From positions 1 through 64,000 of the forward strand of contig CBDCIT010000032.1 in the NCBI GenBank assembly GCA_965217615.1: a stretch of DNA of 64,000 nucleotides, written 5' to 3'. The notes under the pieces were generated by a model. That model was not told the origin of the DNA, searched no databases, and worked only from the letters and a program-made list of their open reading frames with translations. Below, one piece after another: positions 8,989-19,136 of the stretch. A program made the position numbers and the translations under genes. Position 1 is the first letter of the stretch. The number at the start of each line of letters is the position of its first letter. Source of the stretch: CAVOAK01 sp965217615. GTDB taxonomy: Bacteria; Pseudomonadota; Alphaproteobacteria; UBA8366; CAVOAK01.

Positions 8989-9821
8989 GAGAAGGTCATG
9001 CCGGGAAGTCACGCGATGAAGAAATACCAAGCCGGAGGATAATATGTAGGGCCGGATTATTCCGAGCTGTGGAAGAGGCAAGCCGAGGCAAACAACGCGA
9101 AGTGGCGAGGGCTTAATCAGCCAGCACCCGCGCAACCGATGCACCGGATTGCGCCGCCACCCGCGATGAGCGCGAACGCACAGAAGGTCATGGCTAGTGC
9201 AATGGGTATGCCAAGCAGGAATATGGGCGAAGCCGTTTCTAAACTCGCGAATGTCTGGGCGTCGAAGCGCGCCAACGAACGCGAGGCCGAAGCGAGGCAG
9301 CTACATGCCGGCGAGCGCGACAGGAAACGGGCCGACTGGATTGGTGCCTTGAATGAGGGAGCAACCCCGCAATTCTTGGCCTATACCGACCCGAGCTTTG
9401 TCGATGATAAAGAATTTCACGCTTGGTGGGAGTCGAACAAACCGGGACCCGAGCCGGAGCAGTGGGACACAGTACAAGATCCGTACGGGTTCGGCGGCGC
9501 GGGGCAAAGATCCTCGGTGAGCGGGCAAATCACCGGCTATCAAAGTGCGCCCAAGGAGCCTGAGACGCCAACGACCTTACGTGAGTTCCGCATGGCGAAA
9601 GAGGCCGGGGAAATCTCGGCAGATATGAGTCTCGCTGACTTCAAGGAGCTTGGGAGGTCGAGCGCAACGACAAATGTTCATGTTTGAGGTGCAGCGCCGA
9701 CGCCAGCGAGCGGCTACGAGAATATATTTGATGCGCAGGGTAATTTGCTCAGACAATCGCTGATTCCGGGCTCTGCTGCGGCACGGAAGATCGAGGAAGA
9801 ACAGGCCAAGGCCGCGGCTAC

Positions 9822-11263
9822 CAGCCCGTTGATTAAGTGGCTTTTCCGGCTCTCACCCCCAGATGAGGAATGCGGCGGCGAAAGCCGACTGGCCGCTTTG
9901 CGAGCCCCCCCGTGCCACCAGCATGGCCCCGGTGGGCGTGAGCAGAACGAAAATACCGCCATATCCGCCCGCCACGGCCTCCCGCGGGGTGCCGGCGCCG
10001 ATGAGCTGGCGCATCAGTAATGATAGATTGTGGCCGGCGACGTGGAGCAGGTATCGCTTGTGCACATTCTCTCGCCTGCGCAGCCAGGTTCGTCGCATGC
10101 CGCCACGATCGAGGTTGTGGGCAAAGCAGCGCTCGACGATCTCGGCGCGCAGCTTGAAGGCCTCGCGGGCGACCCCGGACTTGAGCCGCGCACGGTTGTT
10201 GGTGACCGCGCGCCGCGCCGCCTCATCACCGTGCCAGCGCGAAAAGCCGGTCTGCTTGGGCGCCGCGATCCGGGTCTTCCTGGGACTGTCGTCCAAAGCC
10301 CTCAAGACCGCCCGTGAGTGATAACCTTTGTCGGCGACGCATTCGGCCGGGTCCTCCGCCGTCGGTGCCGCATCCACCGCCCCGAGGTTTGCCTCGGCCT
10401 TCGCCAGGGTCTTGGAAAGCGTCGTGGTGTCGCCCTCATCGGCCGGGTGCAGCTCGGCCGCCACCACCGCGCCGGTGTCCAGATCCACCGCGTGCTCGGG
10501 CTTGTAGGCCAGATGCGTCGTGCCGTCCTTCATCTTGGCGATCTTGGCCTCGGGGTCGCTCTTCGAAACCCAATCCGTGTTGGAAAGCTTCTTGCCCTTG
10601 CGCTTCCGCTCCAGACGCGCCAGATCCTCGGCCGTGGGTGTCTCGACGCCGCTTTCCCGGGCCAGGCGCTCCAGCATCTCCCGGTAGCCTTCGCCGTTGG
10701 CGCGCCGCACGATGTTCCGCAGCGCCGCGTTGGCCTCCATGGTCGAGGCATCGACGCCGATGCGCTCGCCCTTGATCAGCCCCGCCTCGGCGATCAGCAC
10801 CAGAACCCAGTCGAAGACCGCCGCGTGGACTTCATGGGGCAGGCGCGTGCGGCTTCGTGACAGCCAGGAATGGTCCGGTACCCGATCACGGCTCCCCAGT
10901 CGCAGGAACGCCCGCAGCGAAAGCGAGTCCGAGCAGCGCCACTCCAGACCGCGCTCGCTGTCGATGCCCTCGAAGTAGCCCACCAGGTGCATCCGGAAAT
11001 AGCGCCCGGGCGGCACCGAGGGCGCGCCCATCCGGGCCGCGTAATAAGGCCGGCAGCTCGCCTCGGCAAAGGCGTCGAAGCCGCCCTCGATCAGCACCGA
11101 CTGCAGGCGGTCATAAAACACATGACCCGGAGAGCGCGGCATCTCCGACCAGCTCACCATCAGATCCCCCTGACCAGCCTTCTGCCGTCCCATCGCCATC
11201 GGCAAACCCCCTGCAAATCAGGGAACCAGAGAATCAGACGGCGCTGACTTAATCAACGGGCTG
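9822..11263 (-). mobile_element. IS1182-like element copy B
   Basis: This 1442-bp element has terminal repeats CAGCCCGTTGATTAAGT at 9822 and the complement ending at 11263. The flanks are CTAC (left) and CTAA (right), a three-of-four match that could be a decayed 4-bp target duplication. The element is inserted antisense to the phage gene it splits. Confidence 0.93.
9853..11199 (-). CDS. IS1182-like transposase (copy B)
   Basis: The product is 448 residues from ATG 11199 (a TTG two codons upstream is also possible). It has an N-terminal DUF772-type domain (SVPPGRYFRMHLVGYFEGIDSERGLEWRC), then a DDE domain with IGVDASTMEANAALR, HAVDLDTGAVVAAELHPADEGDTTTL and ECVADKGYHSRAVLRAL. It ends with HNLDRGGMRRTW...NVHKRYLLHVAGHNLSLLMRQL. 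The frame is intact from start to stop, so it is potentially active, as is copy D. Confidence 0.93.
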   Translation of the reverse strand: MAMGRQKAGQGDLMVSWSEMPRSPGHVFYDRLQSVLIEGGFDAFAEASCRPYYAARMGAPSVPPGRYFRMHLVGYFEGIDSERGLEWRCSDSLSLRAFLRLGSRDRVPDHSWLSRSRTRLPHEVHAAVFDWVLVLIAEAGLIKGERIGVDASTMEANAALRNIVRRANGEGYREMLERLARESGVETPTAEDLARLERKRKGKKLSNTDWVSKSDPEAKIAKMKDGTTHLAYKPEHAVDLDTGAVVAAELHPADEGDTTTLSKTLAKAEANLGAVDAAPTAEDPAECVADKGYHSRAVLRALDDSPRKTRIAAPKQTGFSRWHGDEAARRAVTNNRARLKSGVAREAFKLRAEIVERCFAHNLDRGGMRRTWLRRRENVHKRYLLHVAGHNLSLLMRQLIGAGTPREAVAGGYGGIFVLLTPTGAMLVARGGSQSGQSAFAAAFLIWG

Positions 11264-11835
11264 CTAAGGCGCAGTCTGGCGGCAGATCGCGGCACGCTTG
11301 TAGGCGAACATGCAGAAGCTATCAGAACAAGTATGGAAGAGTCGTTGTTGCCGACAACGGGCATGATCGGCACGGCAACGCAGGGTATCCCCGGAACCGC
11401 AAGCCACGATATTTCAAAGAGGCTCGACACCCTGAAGGCGCTAACCGGTTTCGAGCAATTAAATCAGATGCGGGCGCAGTCGCCGACCGGCGGTGCGTTG
11501 GGGCAGGTCAGCGAGAGAGAGCTAGGCTTCCTCCAGTCCGTCATCGGTTTGCTTGAGCAATCGCAGTCCGAAGAACAATTCCGCGAGAACCTGAAGCGCG
11601 TCGAGGATGCGTTTTCAACTGTGGTCCACGGTCCAAAGGCGGGCCAGGGCGGACCACCAGCACCTACCGGCCAGCCGCAACAGGCACCACGAGGTGACGC
11701 AGCTCGGATTGGCATGTATGCACGGCTTGATGCGGCGGGGATGAAGAGACAGGCGGCGGAGATGCAGAGCAATCCCGACCGATATTCAGATGCCGAACGG
11801 CGCGCGGCGGGGCTCCGTTGGCGTGCCCTGTTTGG

Positions 11836-13336
11836 AGAGTGAGCATGGCCACCCCTTTGCAGCATACTTGAACGACGATCCCGAAAACGTAAACCCGTTC
11901 AAAGATCATCTCCCCGCTAAACCCGGCATGGTTGAGCGGGCCGGGCGCTTCGTAAGCGGCCTTGGCGACATGACGGAACAAGGTGTGACACTCGGATTTG
12001 GCGATGAGATCGCATCGGCGATCGGGGCAAGCGCAAGAAACTCACAGGGTCCGATGAGTTGTTCAGCGACATGTACCACGAGAGACTTGCCGCGCGTAAC
12101 TCTGACTTGGACCAATTCCGAGGAAAACACCCTATTGCATCCACAGTGGCCGAAATCGGCGGCGCGATTCCAACTGCGGCTGTAGGCGCTGGCGCGGCGG
12201 CACTGGCACGCGGCGTGCCCGCTCTTGCTCGTGCTTTGACCGGCGGCGCGGTCGGTGGTGGTTTGTACGGCGCAGGAACAGCACAGCCCGGAGAGCGAGC
12301 TAGCAATGCTGTTGTCGGGGCAACCTTGGGCGCTGGTCTAGGTGGCGCTGGCTCTGGTATTTCGAAAGCCATAGCAGGCCGGACGGCGAAGCGGGCAGGC
12401 GATAAGGTAATTGAGGGCGCGGCGTCAGCGGACGACTTGAGGCAGGCCGCAAGGGCGCAATATGACATAGCGGATCAGGCGCAAGGAACAATCCCTGAGA
12501 GGGTCTATACTCCATTCGTGGAAGGTCTGACGAAGCGGCTCAAATCGGAAGGCACGGACAAACTACTGCATCCAAAAATGTCCCGCGTGCTCGATTTGAT
12601 GAGCGAGAATGCGACAACGCCACTGACGCTAGCGGATCTTCAAATTTTGCGGCGGCAAATTGGCGCTGTGAGCAAGAGCGCGGAGCCGGACGAGCGAAGG
12701 CTGGCCGGGATCGCAACCGAAGCGCTGGACAGTTTTGTTGAAGAAGGAAGCGGCGATCTTGGCGTGGCTCTAGGTCAAGGACGCCAATTGTGGGCACGGC
12801 TGCGAAAAAGCGAACTTATCGACGAAACGATTGAGCGCGCTAGCAGCAGAGCATCCGGAGTTGAAAGCGGATTGAGAAACGAGTTTAGCCGATTACTCAG
12901 AAACAAAAAGCTGATGCGCGGATTTTCGGAGCCAGAAAAGGCCGCGATCAAGGCCGTTTCGTCCGGCACACCTACCAGAAACGCACTCCGTATTCTCGGC
13001 GGCTTATCAATGGGCGAGGGCCAGCGGCGCAACGTCTTAAACGCCCTTGTCGGTGGTGGTGTCGGCATGGGGCTAGCTGGCGGGGCTGGCGGAATGCTCG
13101 GACTTGCCGCACCGGCAGTTATCGGTGGCGTTGCTCAAAAGCTGGCCCAACAAGGAACGATGAGGCAGGCCAAATTAGCGAGGGCAATCACAGCCGGACC
13201 TAGACCTAGACCAACTCCACCGACGGCAGGTATGACGCCACCACCGGGACCAGGCGTGCCGCGCCTACCAGCACCAGCTCGCCCCGCGCTCGACGCTTTT
13301 CTTGAGCAAGGCCAGCGTCGGCGGCGGTTGCGATAG
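11836..13336 (+). pseudogene. Phage membrane or DNA-ejection-type protein, frameshifted
   Basis: The start is uncertain. The ATG at 11845 is out of frame with the conserved-looking segment FAAYLNDDPENVNPFKDHLPAKPGMVERAGRFVSGLGDMTEQGVTLGFGDEIASAIG. A second frame change lies at about 12025-12040. The long downstream frame then reads KKLTGSDELFSDMYHERLAARNSDLDQFRGKHPIASTVAEIGGAIPTAAVGAGAAALARG... to 13336. It contains two Gly/Ala-rich hydrophobic stretches (about 12165-12290 and 13030-13140) and a Pro-rich tail. The pattern resembles ejection or internal virion proteins of podovirus-like phages. That assignment is inference. Confidence 0.6.
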
Positions 13337-13533
13337 ATACTCGATGATCGCGCCTTGGCCCGCATGGACGCCGACCAGCTCCGGCAATATGTCACGACGT
13401 TGCATGAAGCGCTCGCCCACGTCCTAGACGCGGCAGGCACGGCGCACGGGCACGTCCAACGATCACGCGAACGCAGCACTAAACCCAAACCCGGCGACCA
13501 CATGCTTGAGCTTGCCCGCGCTTTGTCTGGCGG

Positions 13534-14926
13534 GGTTGTGTCTCGAAAGTGGTGGAAATTGGTTTTGGCGCCTCTCCGAGCGGGCTGAGTTTTGCGGCGG
13601 TCAGGCCGCTCGGTCAAGGGTTTCGTCGGCGATTAGCTGATCGAGGGTTCCCCATCCATCGACTTTGCGCATCTGGATTTGGCCGGAAGCGAGGAGCGCC
13701 CAGAGGAGCATCGGCACTGTTTCGGGACACGGCAGCACGGTCTGTGTTTTGATCCGGCGCTTGAACTCCTCGTTGAGACGCTCAATGGCGTTGGTCGTTC
13801 GGGCTGATTTCCATTGGCTCTTGGACAGGCGCGTGAAGGTAAAGAGCTTGTCGCCCGCTTCTGCGAGGCTGTCCGCGACGGCCCTGCATTTCAGCCGCCA
13901 CTTGCGGACAAACGCCTTGTGGCGGGTTTCCACCTCGGAGGCAGTGTCGGCATAGATCATATCGCGGTAATCTTCGCTCAGCTCGTCATGCATGTGTTTG
14001 GGAGCATGACCCAGAAGGTTGCGGTGCTTGTGCACGGTGCAGCGTTGAACGGGAAGGTCATCGCCCCAAAGCGCCGACAGAGCCGCCTCCAGTCCCGGCG
14101 CGCCATCGACGATGACAAACCCGGGCCGTTTCAGTCCACGCGCATCAAGGTCGTCGAGGAACTGGCGCCACGCCGCCTGGCTTTCTCCGCCCATATTCCC
14201 GATCGAAAGCAAGACCTTCTGGCCATCCCGGCGCACCCCTATAGCCGCGAGAACCGAGATGTTGGTGGCCTTGCGATCCAGTCGGGTCTTGATCACAGTG
14301 CCGTCAAGGATCAGCCGAACGATATCCTCATCCGCGAGGCCACGGCTGCACCAGGCGTCCCAATCGACCTTCACCTTGCGCCACGCCCGGCTCACAACGT
14401 CCTTGCTCACAGCACCCCGGAAGAGCCCGAACAGCGCGCGTTTCACCCGCCGCGTGTTGGTTCCGGACAGATACACCGAAGCGATCAGCGCCTCGGCCTT
14501 TCTGGTCAGCCGCTGGTAGCGCGGCAGCGCCCGCGAACGCCATTCCGACGCCCGACCGTCTTCCTCAACGATCCGTGCACGCGGCACGCTCACCCTCTCG
14601 GTCCCGAATGTCCCCGTCAGTTGCCGCTCCCGGTGCCCGTTCCGATACCCTTGCCGAAGCGCGTCCTCTCGACCGTATCGGCAGCGCCCGAGAAACTGCG
14701 CAAGTTCCTCCTCAAAAACGGCCTCGATCGTGGATCTGATGTTCTCCCGCAGCCGGTCCTCGAGCGGATCATAGCCGGCGTCATTGGCCAGTAGCGAAAG
14801 CGCCGAAGTCTCGGTAGTGTTCTTCATGGCGTGATCTCCTTGGCGGTGCTAGCCGCCGGTTGGGTGGTTGTCTTGTCACCCGGAGATTACGCCACCTCAA
14901 ATTTCCACCACTTTCGAGACACAGCC
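13534..14926 (-). mobile_element. IS256-family element copy 2
   Basis: This 1393-bp element is flanked by a perfect 9-bp direct repeat GTCTGGCGG at 13525-13533 and 14927-14935, in the 8-9 bp range of the family. It is one base shorter than copy 1 because a T is missing just inside the right end (GCCACCTC for GCCATCCTC). It lies in the same orientation as copy 1, so the two form direct repeats around the prophage remnant. Confidence 0.96.
13601..14827 (-). CDS. IS256-family transposase (copy 2)
   Basis: The 408-residue frame is intact, with the same DDE motifs as copy 1 (LILDGTVIKTR, FVIVDGAPG, NAIERLNEEFKRR). It differs by RHKAF in place of RRKTF and WGTLDQ in place of WETLDQ, variants shared only with copy 5. 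Copies 2 and 5 are therefore the most recent common lineage in the window. Confidence 0.95.
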   Translation of the reverse strand: MKNTTETSALSLLANDAGYDPLEDRLRENIRSTIEAVFEEELAQFLGRCRYGREDALRQGYRNGHRERQLTGTFGTERVSVPRARIVEEDGRASEWRSRALPRYQRLTRKAEALIASVYLSGTNTRRVKRALFGLFRGAVSKDVVSRAWRKVKVDWDAWCSRGLADEDIVRLILDGTVIKTRLDRKATNISVLAAIGVRRDGQKVLLSIGNMGGESQAAWRQFLDDLDARGLKRPGFVIVDGAPGLEAALSALWGDDLPVQRCTVHKHRNLLGHAPKHMHDELSEDYRDMIYADTASEVETRHKAFVRKWRLKCRAVADSLAEAGDKLFTFTRLSKSQWKSARTTNAIERLNEEFKRRIKTQTVLPCPETVPMLLWALLASGQIQMRKVDGWGTLDQLIADETLDRAA

Positions 14927-14947
14927 GTCTGGCGGCGGCGTGCGCCA

Positions 14948-15121
14948 ATGACCAAGAGTGTTGCCGATGCGCCTACAGGCCGACCGGCGAGGCCGTGCTC
15001 ATGTTGCGGGCGCAAATTTCAGCCGACTCTCACTTGCCGCATGTTATGCGTGAGATGTTTCAAATTGGACGGGCCAACGAAGCCTTGGAACGACCTTCGG
15101 CGCAAACCGAAGACGGCTTGA
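14948..15121 (+). CDS. Small zinc-ribbon-like phage protein
   Basis: The product is 57 residues, with the ATG overlapping the restored stop of the preceding gene. It is very basic and contains CSCCGRKFQPTLTCRMLCVRC, two Cys pairs spaced like a metal-binding ribbon. It is the last + strand gene of the phage block. IS256 copy 2 inserted immediately upstream, so native expression may be lost. Confidence 0.6.
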   Translation: MTKSVADAPTGRPARPCSCCGRKFQPTLTCRMLCVRCFKLDGPTKPWNDLRRKPKTA

Positions 15122-15154
15122 GCTCGACGCCTAAGTGCTATGTCTACTTCAGAC

Positions 15155-15463
15155 CTATCTACCCGGAGCCCTCAGATGGATCAAAAATTTCATCACTGGG
15201 AGATCAAGGGCATTCAGCAGAAATGCCCTCAATTGCCGCACCTCAGCAAGCTGATCAGGTGACAGATTCAGCGAAGGATTCTTCAGAAGTTCAACACAGT
15301 GATCGAGAGAATCCCGTATATGATCACGGGATGCACCATCTTCTGCACTTCGTGGCATATTTGTGTAGAGCGCAAATGCAAGAGCGGAAAGAAAGGCAGC
15401 AACCGCTTTCCGACTGAACGGGGTGTCGTCGGTCATGACATCCCGCTTGTCATCGTTCGTCAT
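15155..15463 (-). CDS. Hypothetical protein with one hydrophobic segment
   Basis: The start is set at ATG 15463 because GGAGGGAATC precedes it. Upstream in-frame starts lack such a site. The product is 102 residues (MTNDDKRDVMTDDTPFSRKAV...) with a hydrophobic stretch AVAAFLSALAFALYT near residues 18-32 and a helical, Leu-rich C-terminus (SLNLSPDQLAEVRQLRAFLLNAL). No family is recognised. It is convergent with the phage block and may mark the host side of the prophage junction. Confidence 0.5.
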   Translation of the reverse strand: MTNDDKRDVMTDDTPFSRKAVAAFLSALAFALYTNMPRSAEDGASRDHIRDSLDHCVELLKNPSLNLSPDQLAEVRQLRAFLLNALDLPVMKFLIHLRAPGR

Positions 15464-15562
15464 GATTCCCTCCATTGTTTGATTTGCCAATACGTTGTCA
15501 ACACACACGATCCTCACTCCAAGCGATCGTCATAATTACCTTTATTTTTCAATGATTTAATT

Positions 15563-15639
15563 TGGCGCCCCCGGCAGGACTCGAACCTGCGACCTGCTGA
15601 TTAGAAGTCAGCTGCTCTAATCCGCTGAGCTACGGGGGC
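15563..15639 (-). tRNA. tRNA-Arg (anticodon TCT)
   Basis: On the minus strand the sequence folds as acceptor GCCCCCG/CGGGGGC, D-arm GCTC...GAGC, anticodon stem GCTGA/TCAGC with loop CTTCTAA, and T-arm GCAGG/CCTGC around TTCGAGT. Discriminator G and an encoded CCA complete the 77-nt gene. It lies just beyond the right edge of the phage block and is a plausible old attachment site, though no second copy of its 3' end was found in the window. Confidence 0.95.
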
Positions 15640-15680
15640 TGGGTCACGTGTGGCGGCGCTGCGGCCGATCTTCTCACGCT

Positions 15681-15989
15681 TTAATGCGTCCAGGGCTCGC
15701 GTCTCGACTTAGCGAAATTATCGGCGTAATTCTTGAGCTTGATTTGGGGCTCCTTCGGCTTTTCGACATTGTAGATATAACCGTGCCGGCGGGCATAGGC
15801 GACCGCCTCCTCCTCGCTGTCGAACCGCAAGAGCACCTGGCGGCGCATATCGCTCGAGCTGCTCCAGCCCATCAGCGGATCGGGAGTGGACGGCGCCTCG
15901 GGCTCGAATTCCATCACCCACTCATTGGTCTTGGTCCGCCCAGACTGCATCGCCGTCTTGGCCGGACTGTAGATTCTGACCTGTATCAT
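15681..15989 (-). CDS. Complex I accessory protein, NDUFS4-like (ETC_C1_NDUFA4 family)
   Basis: The product is 102 residues from the ATG at 15989. MIQVRIYSPAKTAMQSGRTKTNEWVMEFEPEAP, GWSSSSDMRRQVLLRFDSEEEAVAYARRHGYIYNV and the C-terminal KNYADNFAKSRREPWTH are characteristic of the alphaproteobacterial and mitochondrial NDUFS4-type subunit, which contributes to NADH dehydrogenase assembly or stability. It is intact and sits between two tRNA genes on the same strand, a common housekeeping context. Confidence 0.92.
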   Translation of the reverse strand: MIQVRIYSPAKTAMQSGRTKTNEWVMEFEPEAPSTPDPLMGWSSSSDMRRQVLLRFDSEEEAVAYARRHGYIYNVEKPKEPQIKLKNYADNFAKSRREPWTH

Positions 15990-16028
15990 TTGCCTCTGGT
16001 TGCCCGTCATCCTCGCGGACTGTCAAAA

Positions 16029-16105
16029 TGGTCGGGGAGACTGGATTCGAACCAGCGACCCTCTGCTCCCAAAGCAGATGCGCTACCAGGCTGCGCCACT
16101 CCCCG
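16029..16105 (-). tRNA. tRNA-Pro (anticodon TGG)
   Basis: The minus strand gives acceptor CGGGGAG/CTCCCCG, D-arm GCGC...GCGC, anticodon stem TCTGC/GCAGA with loop TTTGGGA, and T-arm GCTGG/CCAGT around TTCGAAT. Discriminator A and an encoded CCA follow. All arms pair normally, so it should be functional. Confidence 0.95.
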
Positions 16106-16163
16106 CCGGTTGTCAGAAAGTAGGATGAGTCCGTGCGCTCCGCAAGAATGCTCGGCATCGAGA

Positions 16164-16442
16164 TCAGTGGAGCGTGAAGACGCCGTCGACGGCCTTGAAT
16201 TCGGCTGGCTTGATGAGCCGGGCGTTCATGACGCGCACCGAGTGCAAGCGCCCATCCAGACTATCTTCCCAGAACTTGAGAAACTCATGGAGTTTGGGAA
16301 ATTTGGGCGCGAAATCCATCTGTTGCCACAGGAAGGTTTGCAAGAGCGCTGGATGGTCGGGCATGTGATAGAAAATCTCTGCAGTGGAAAGTCTATATCC
16401 CTGCAACTGCAGTTCAAGCATTCGACCATGACGTCGGTTCAT
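16164..16442 (-). CDS. usg: Usg family protein
   Basis: The product is 92 residues, with LQLQGYRLSTAEIFYHMPDHPALLQTFLWQQMDFAPKFPKLHEFLKFWEDSLDGRLHSVRV matching the short Usg family of alphaproteobacteria, first noted near trp genes. Biochemical function is unknown. ATG 16442 or the ATG at residue 8 could start it. It is intact. Confidence 0.85.
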   Translation of the reverse strand: MNRRHGRMLELQLQGYRLSTAEIFYHMPDHPALLQTFLWQQMDFAPKFPKLHEFLKFWEDSLDGRLHSVRVMNARLIKPAEFKAVDGVFTLH

Positions 16443-16597
16443 TCCTCACTCCGCCCGTTTTCGCTCGCCAATTAAGCTTGCAACAGTCCAATGCGACAAT
16501 CAAGCCAAAAGTACGAAAATATGTTAAGAATCAAGCGATTGGCAGCAGCAAGCGGAGTCTGCTAACAAACATCCGTTAAAAAGATTAGGAAACGCCC

Positions 16598-16626
16598 TTG
16601 ACAGAGTGGCGGGGTTTTCCTACTTC
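16598..16626 (+). promoter_or_regulatory. Housekeeping-type promoter of groESL
   Basis: TTGACA at 16598-16603 is followed after 17 bp by TACTTC at 16621-16626, a good sigma-70-type pair. It lies just upstream of the CIRCE operator and about 95 bp before groS. Confidence 0.75.
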
Positions 16627-16636
16627 CCGCTTGGCA

Positions 16637-16663
16637 TTAGCGCTCTCCTATTGAGAGTGCCAA
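16637..16663 (+). promoter_or_regulatory. CIRCE operator (HrcA binding site)
   Basis: TTAGCGCTC, nine bases, GAGTGCCAA: the inverted repeat matches the CIRCE consensus TTAGCACTC-N9-GAGTGCTAA at all but one base in each arm. It overlaps the expected transcription start, so HrcA would repress groESL from here and release under heat stress. No hrcA gene is in the window. Confidence 0.92.
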
Positions 16664-16719
16664 TTCCACTATCGAACTCAAACTTAGTGATAACCGGTAT
16701 GTTTACGGAGGTTTAAGGC

Positions 16720-17034
16720 ATGAAATTCAAGCCGTTACACGACCGTGTCCTGATTCGTCGTCTCGACGAGGACGAGATGTCGGTTGGTGGAATCATCATC
16801 CCCGATACGGCAAAAGAAAAGCCGATGGAGGGCGATGTCATTGCGGTCGGCCAAGGCGCACGCGACGACCAGGGCAAACTTGTCCCGCTCGACGTCAAGC
16901 CGGGTGACCGGATCGTGTTTGGAAAATGGTCGGGAAACGAGATCAAGATTGACGGCGAAGAGCTGGTGATCATGCGCGAGTCCGACATCATGGGCGTCAT
17001 TGAAAACGTCAAGAAGATCAAAAAAGCTGCCTAA
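16720..17034 (+). CDS. groS: Co-chaperonin GroES
   Basis: The product is 104 residues, the usual length plus a few. MKFKPLHDRVLIRRLDEDEMSVGGIIIPDTAKEKP contains the mobile loop that contacts GroEL, followed by GDVIAVGQGARDDQGK and YSGNEIK-type segments (here WSGNEIK). GGAGGT precedes the ATG. It is the first gene of a CIRCE-controlled bicistron, 18 bp upstream of groL. Confidence 0.98.
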   Translation: MKFKPLHDRVLIRRLDEDEMSVGGIIIPDTAKEKPMEGDVIAVGQGARDDQGKLVPLDVKPGDRIVFGKWSGNEIKIDGEELVIMRESDIMGVIENVKKIKKAA

Positions 17035-17052
17035 CCAGGAGGACACTCAATA

Positions 17053-18708
<1,656 letters not shown>

Positions 18709-18733
18709 CCGAATTCCACATTTGTTACGGAGA

Positions 18734-18763
18734 GGGTCGCGATACACCGTTGCGGCCCTTTTT
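18734..18763 (+). terminator. Rho-independent terminator of groESL
   Basis: GGGTCGC at 18734-18740 pairs with GCGGCCC at 18752-18758 (one T-G wobble) and is followed by TTTTT. It lies 26 bp after the groL stop. Confidence 0.85.
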
Positions 18764-19136
18764 CTTCGGGCGAGGCTTTATCCGTCGATCGCCTGCACAG
18801 GTCCGGCGAACCGCGCGTATCGCTCAATGTAAAAATCGAGCGGCATGGACTCCGCCTGTACCGCCCGACGTGCCCGCATTGCATCCGCCCATCGGCTGAG
18901 ACGCTTGCAGTGACTCGGAAACTCGAGACCGCGATAATGGCTATGAAGCCCGAGGCGCTCGAACCACGGCCAGAAGACGACGTCGACGACGCCTACCTGC
19001 TCACCAATCCAGTGGGGCCCCGCGTGGACCAGCCCACGCTGCTCGATGAACTCGAGATGGCCGGTCACTTGCTCCAATAATGCAGGCCAGCGCGCGCGTT
19101 TCTGCTCCATGATGAGTTCGCGAAACGCGGGCATAA

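Larger units (their letters stand above)
8998..11842 (+). pseudogene. Large phage protein, two nonsense codons and IS1182-like insertion
   Basis: The ATG at 8998 (MPGSHAMKKYQAGG) meets an in-frame TAA at 9040. The same frame continues (YVGPDYSELWKRQAEANNAK...) through residues seen in phage proteins (ANEREAEARQLHAGERDRKRADWIGAL, TPTTLREFRMAKEAGEISADMSLADFKELGRSSATTNVHV) to an in-frame TGA at 9685. It continues again (AAPTPASGYENIFDAQGNLLRQSLIPG) until IS1182-like copy B at 9822. It resumes after 11263 (RSLAADRGTLVGEHAEAIRTSMEESLLP...) and ends at 11842. Removing four bases of duplication leaves the halves one base out of frame, so a small indel also lies near the junction. The repaired length would be about 460 residues. 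Confidence 0.75.
13364..14951 (+). pseudogene. Small phage-block protein split by IS256 copy 2
   Basis: The frame begins at ATG 13364 (TTG 13355 possible): MDADQLRQYVTTLHEALAHVLDAAGTAHGHVQRSRERS... It is cut at 13533 within ALSGG. Deleting the IS and one copy of the 9-bp repeat GTCTGGCGG joins it to GVRQ and a stop at 14949-14951, giving a 61-residue protein. The restored stop overlaps the next start as ATGA, in the same coupled style as the rest of the phage block, which supports the reconstruction. Confidence 0.7.
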
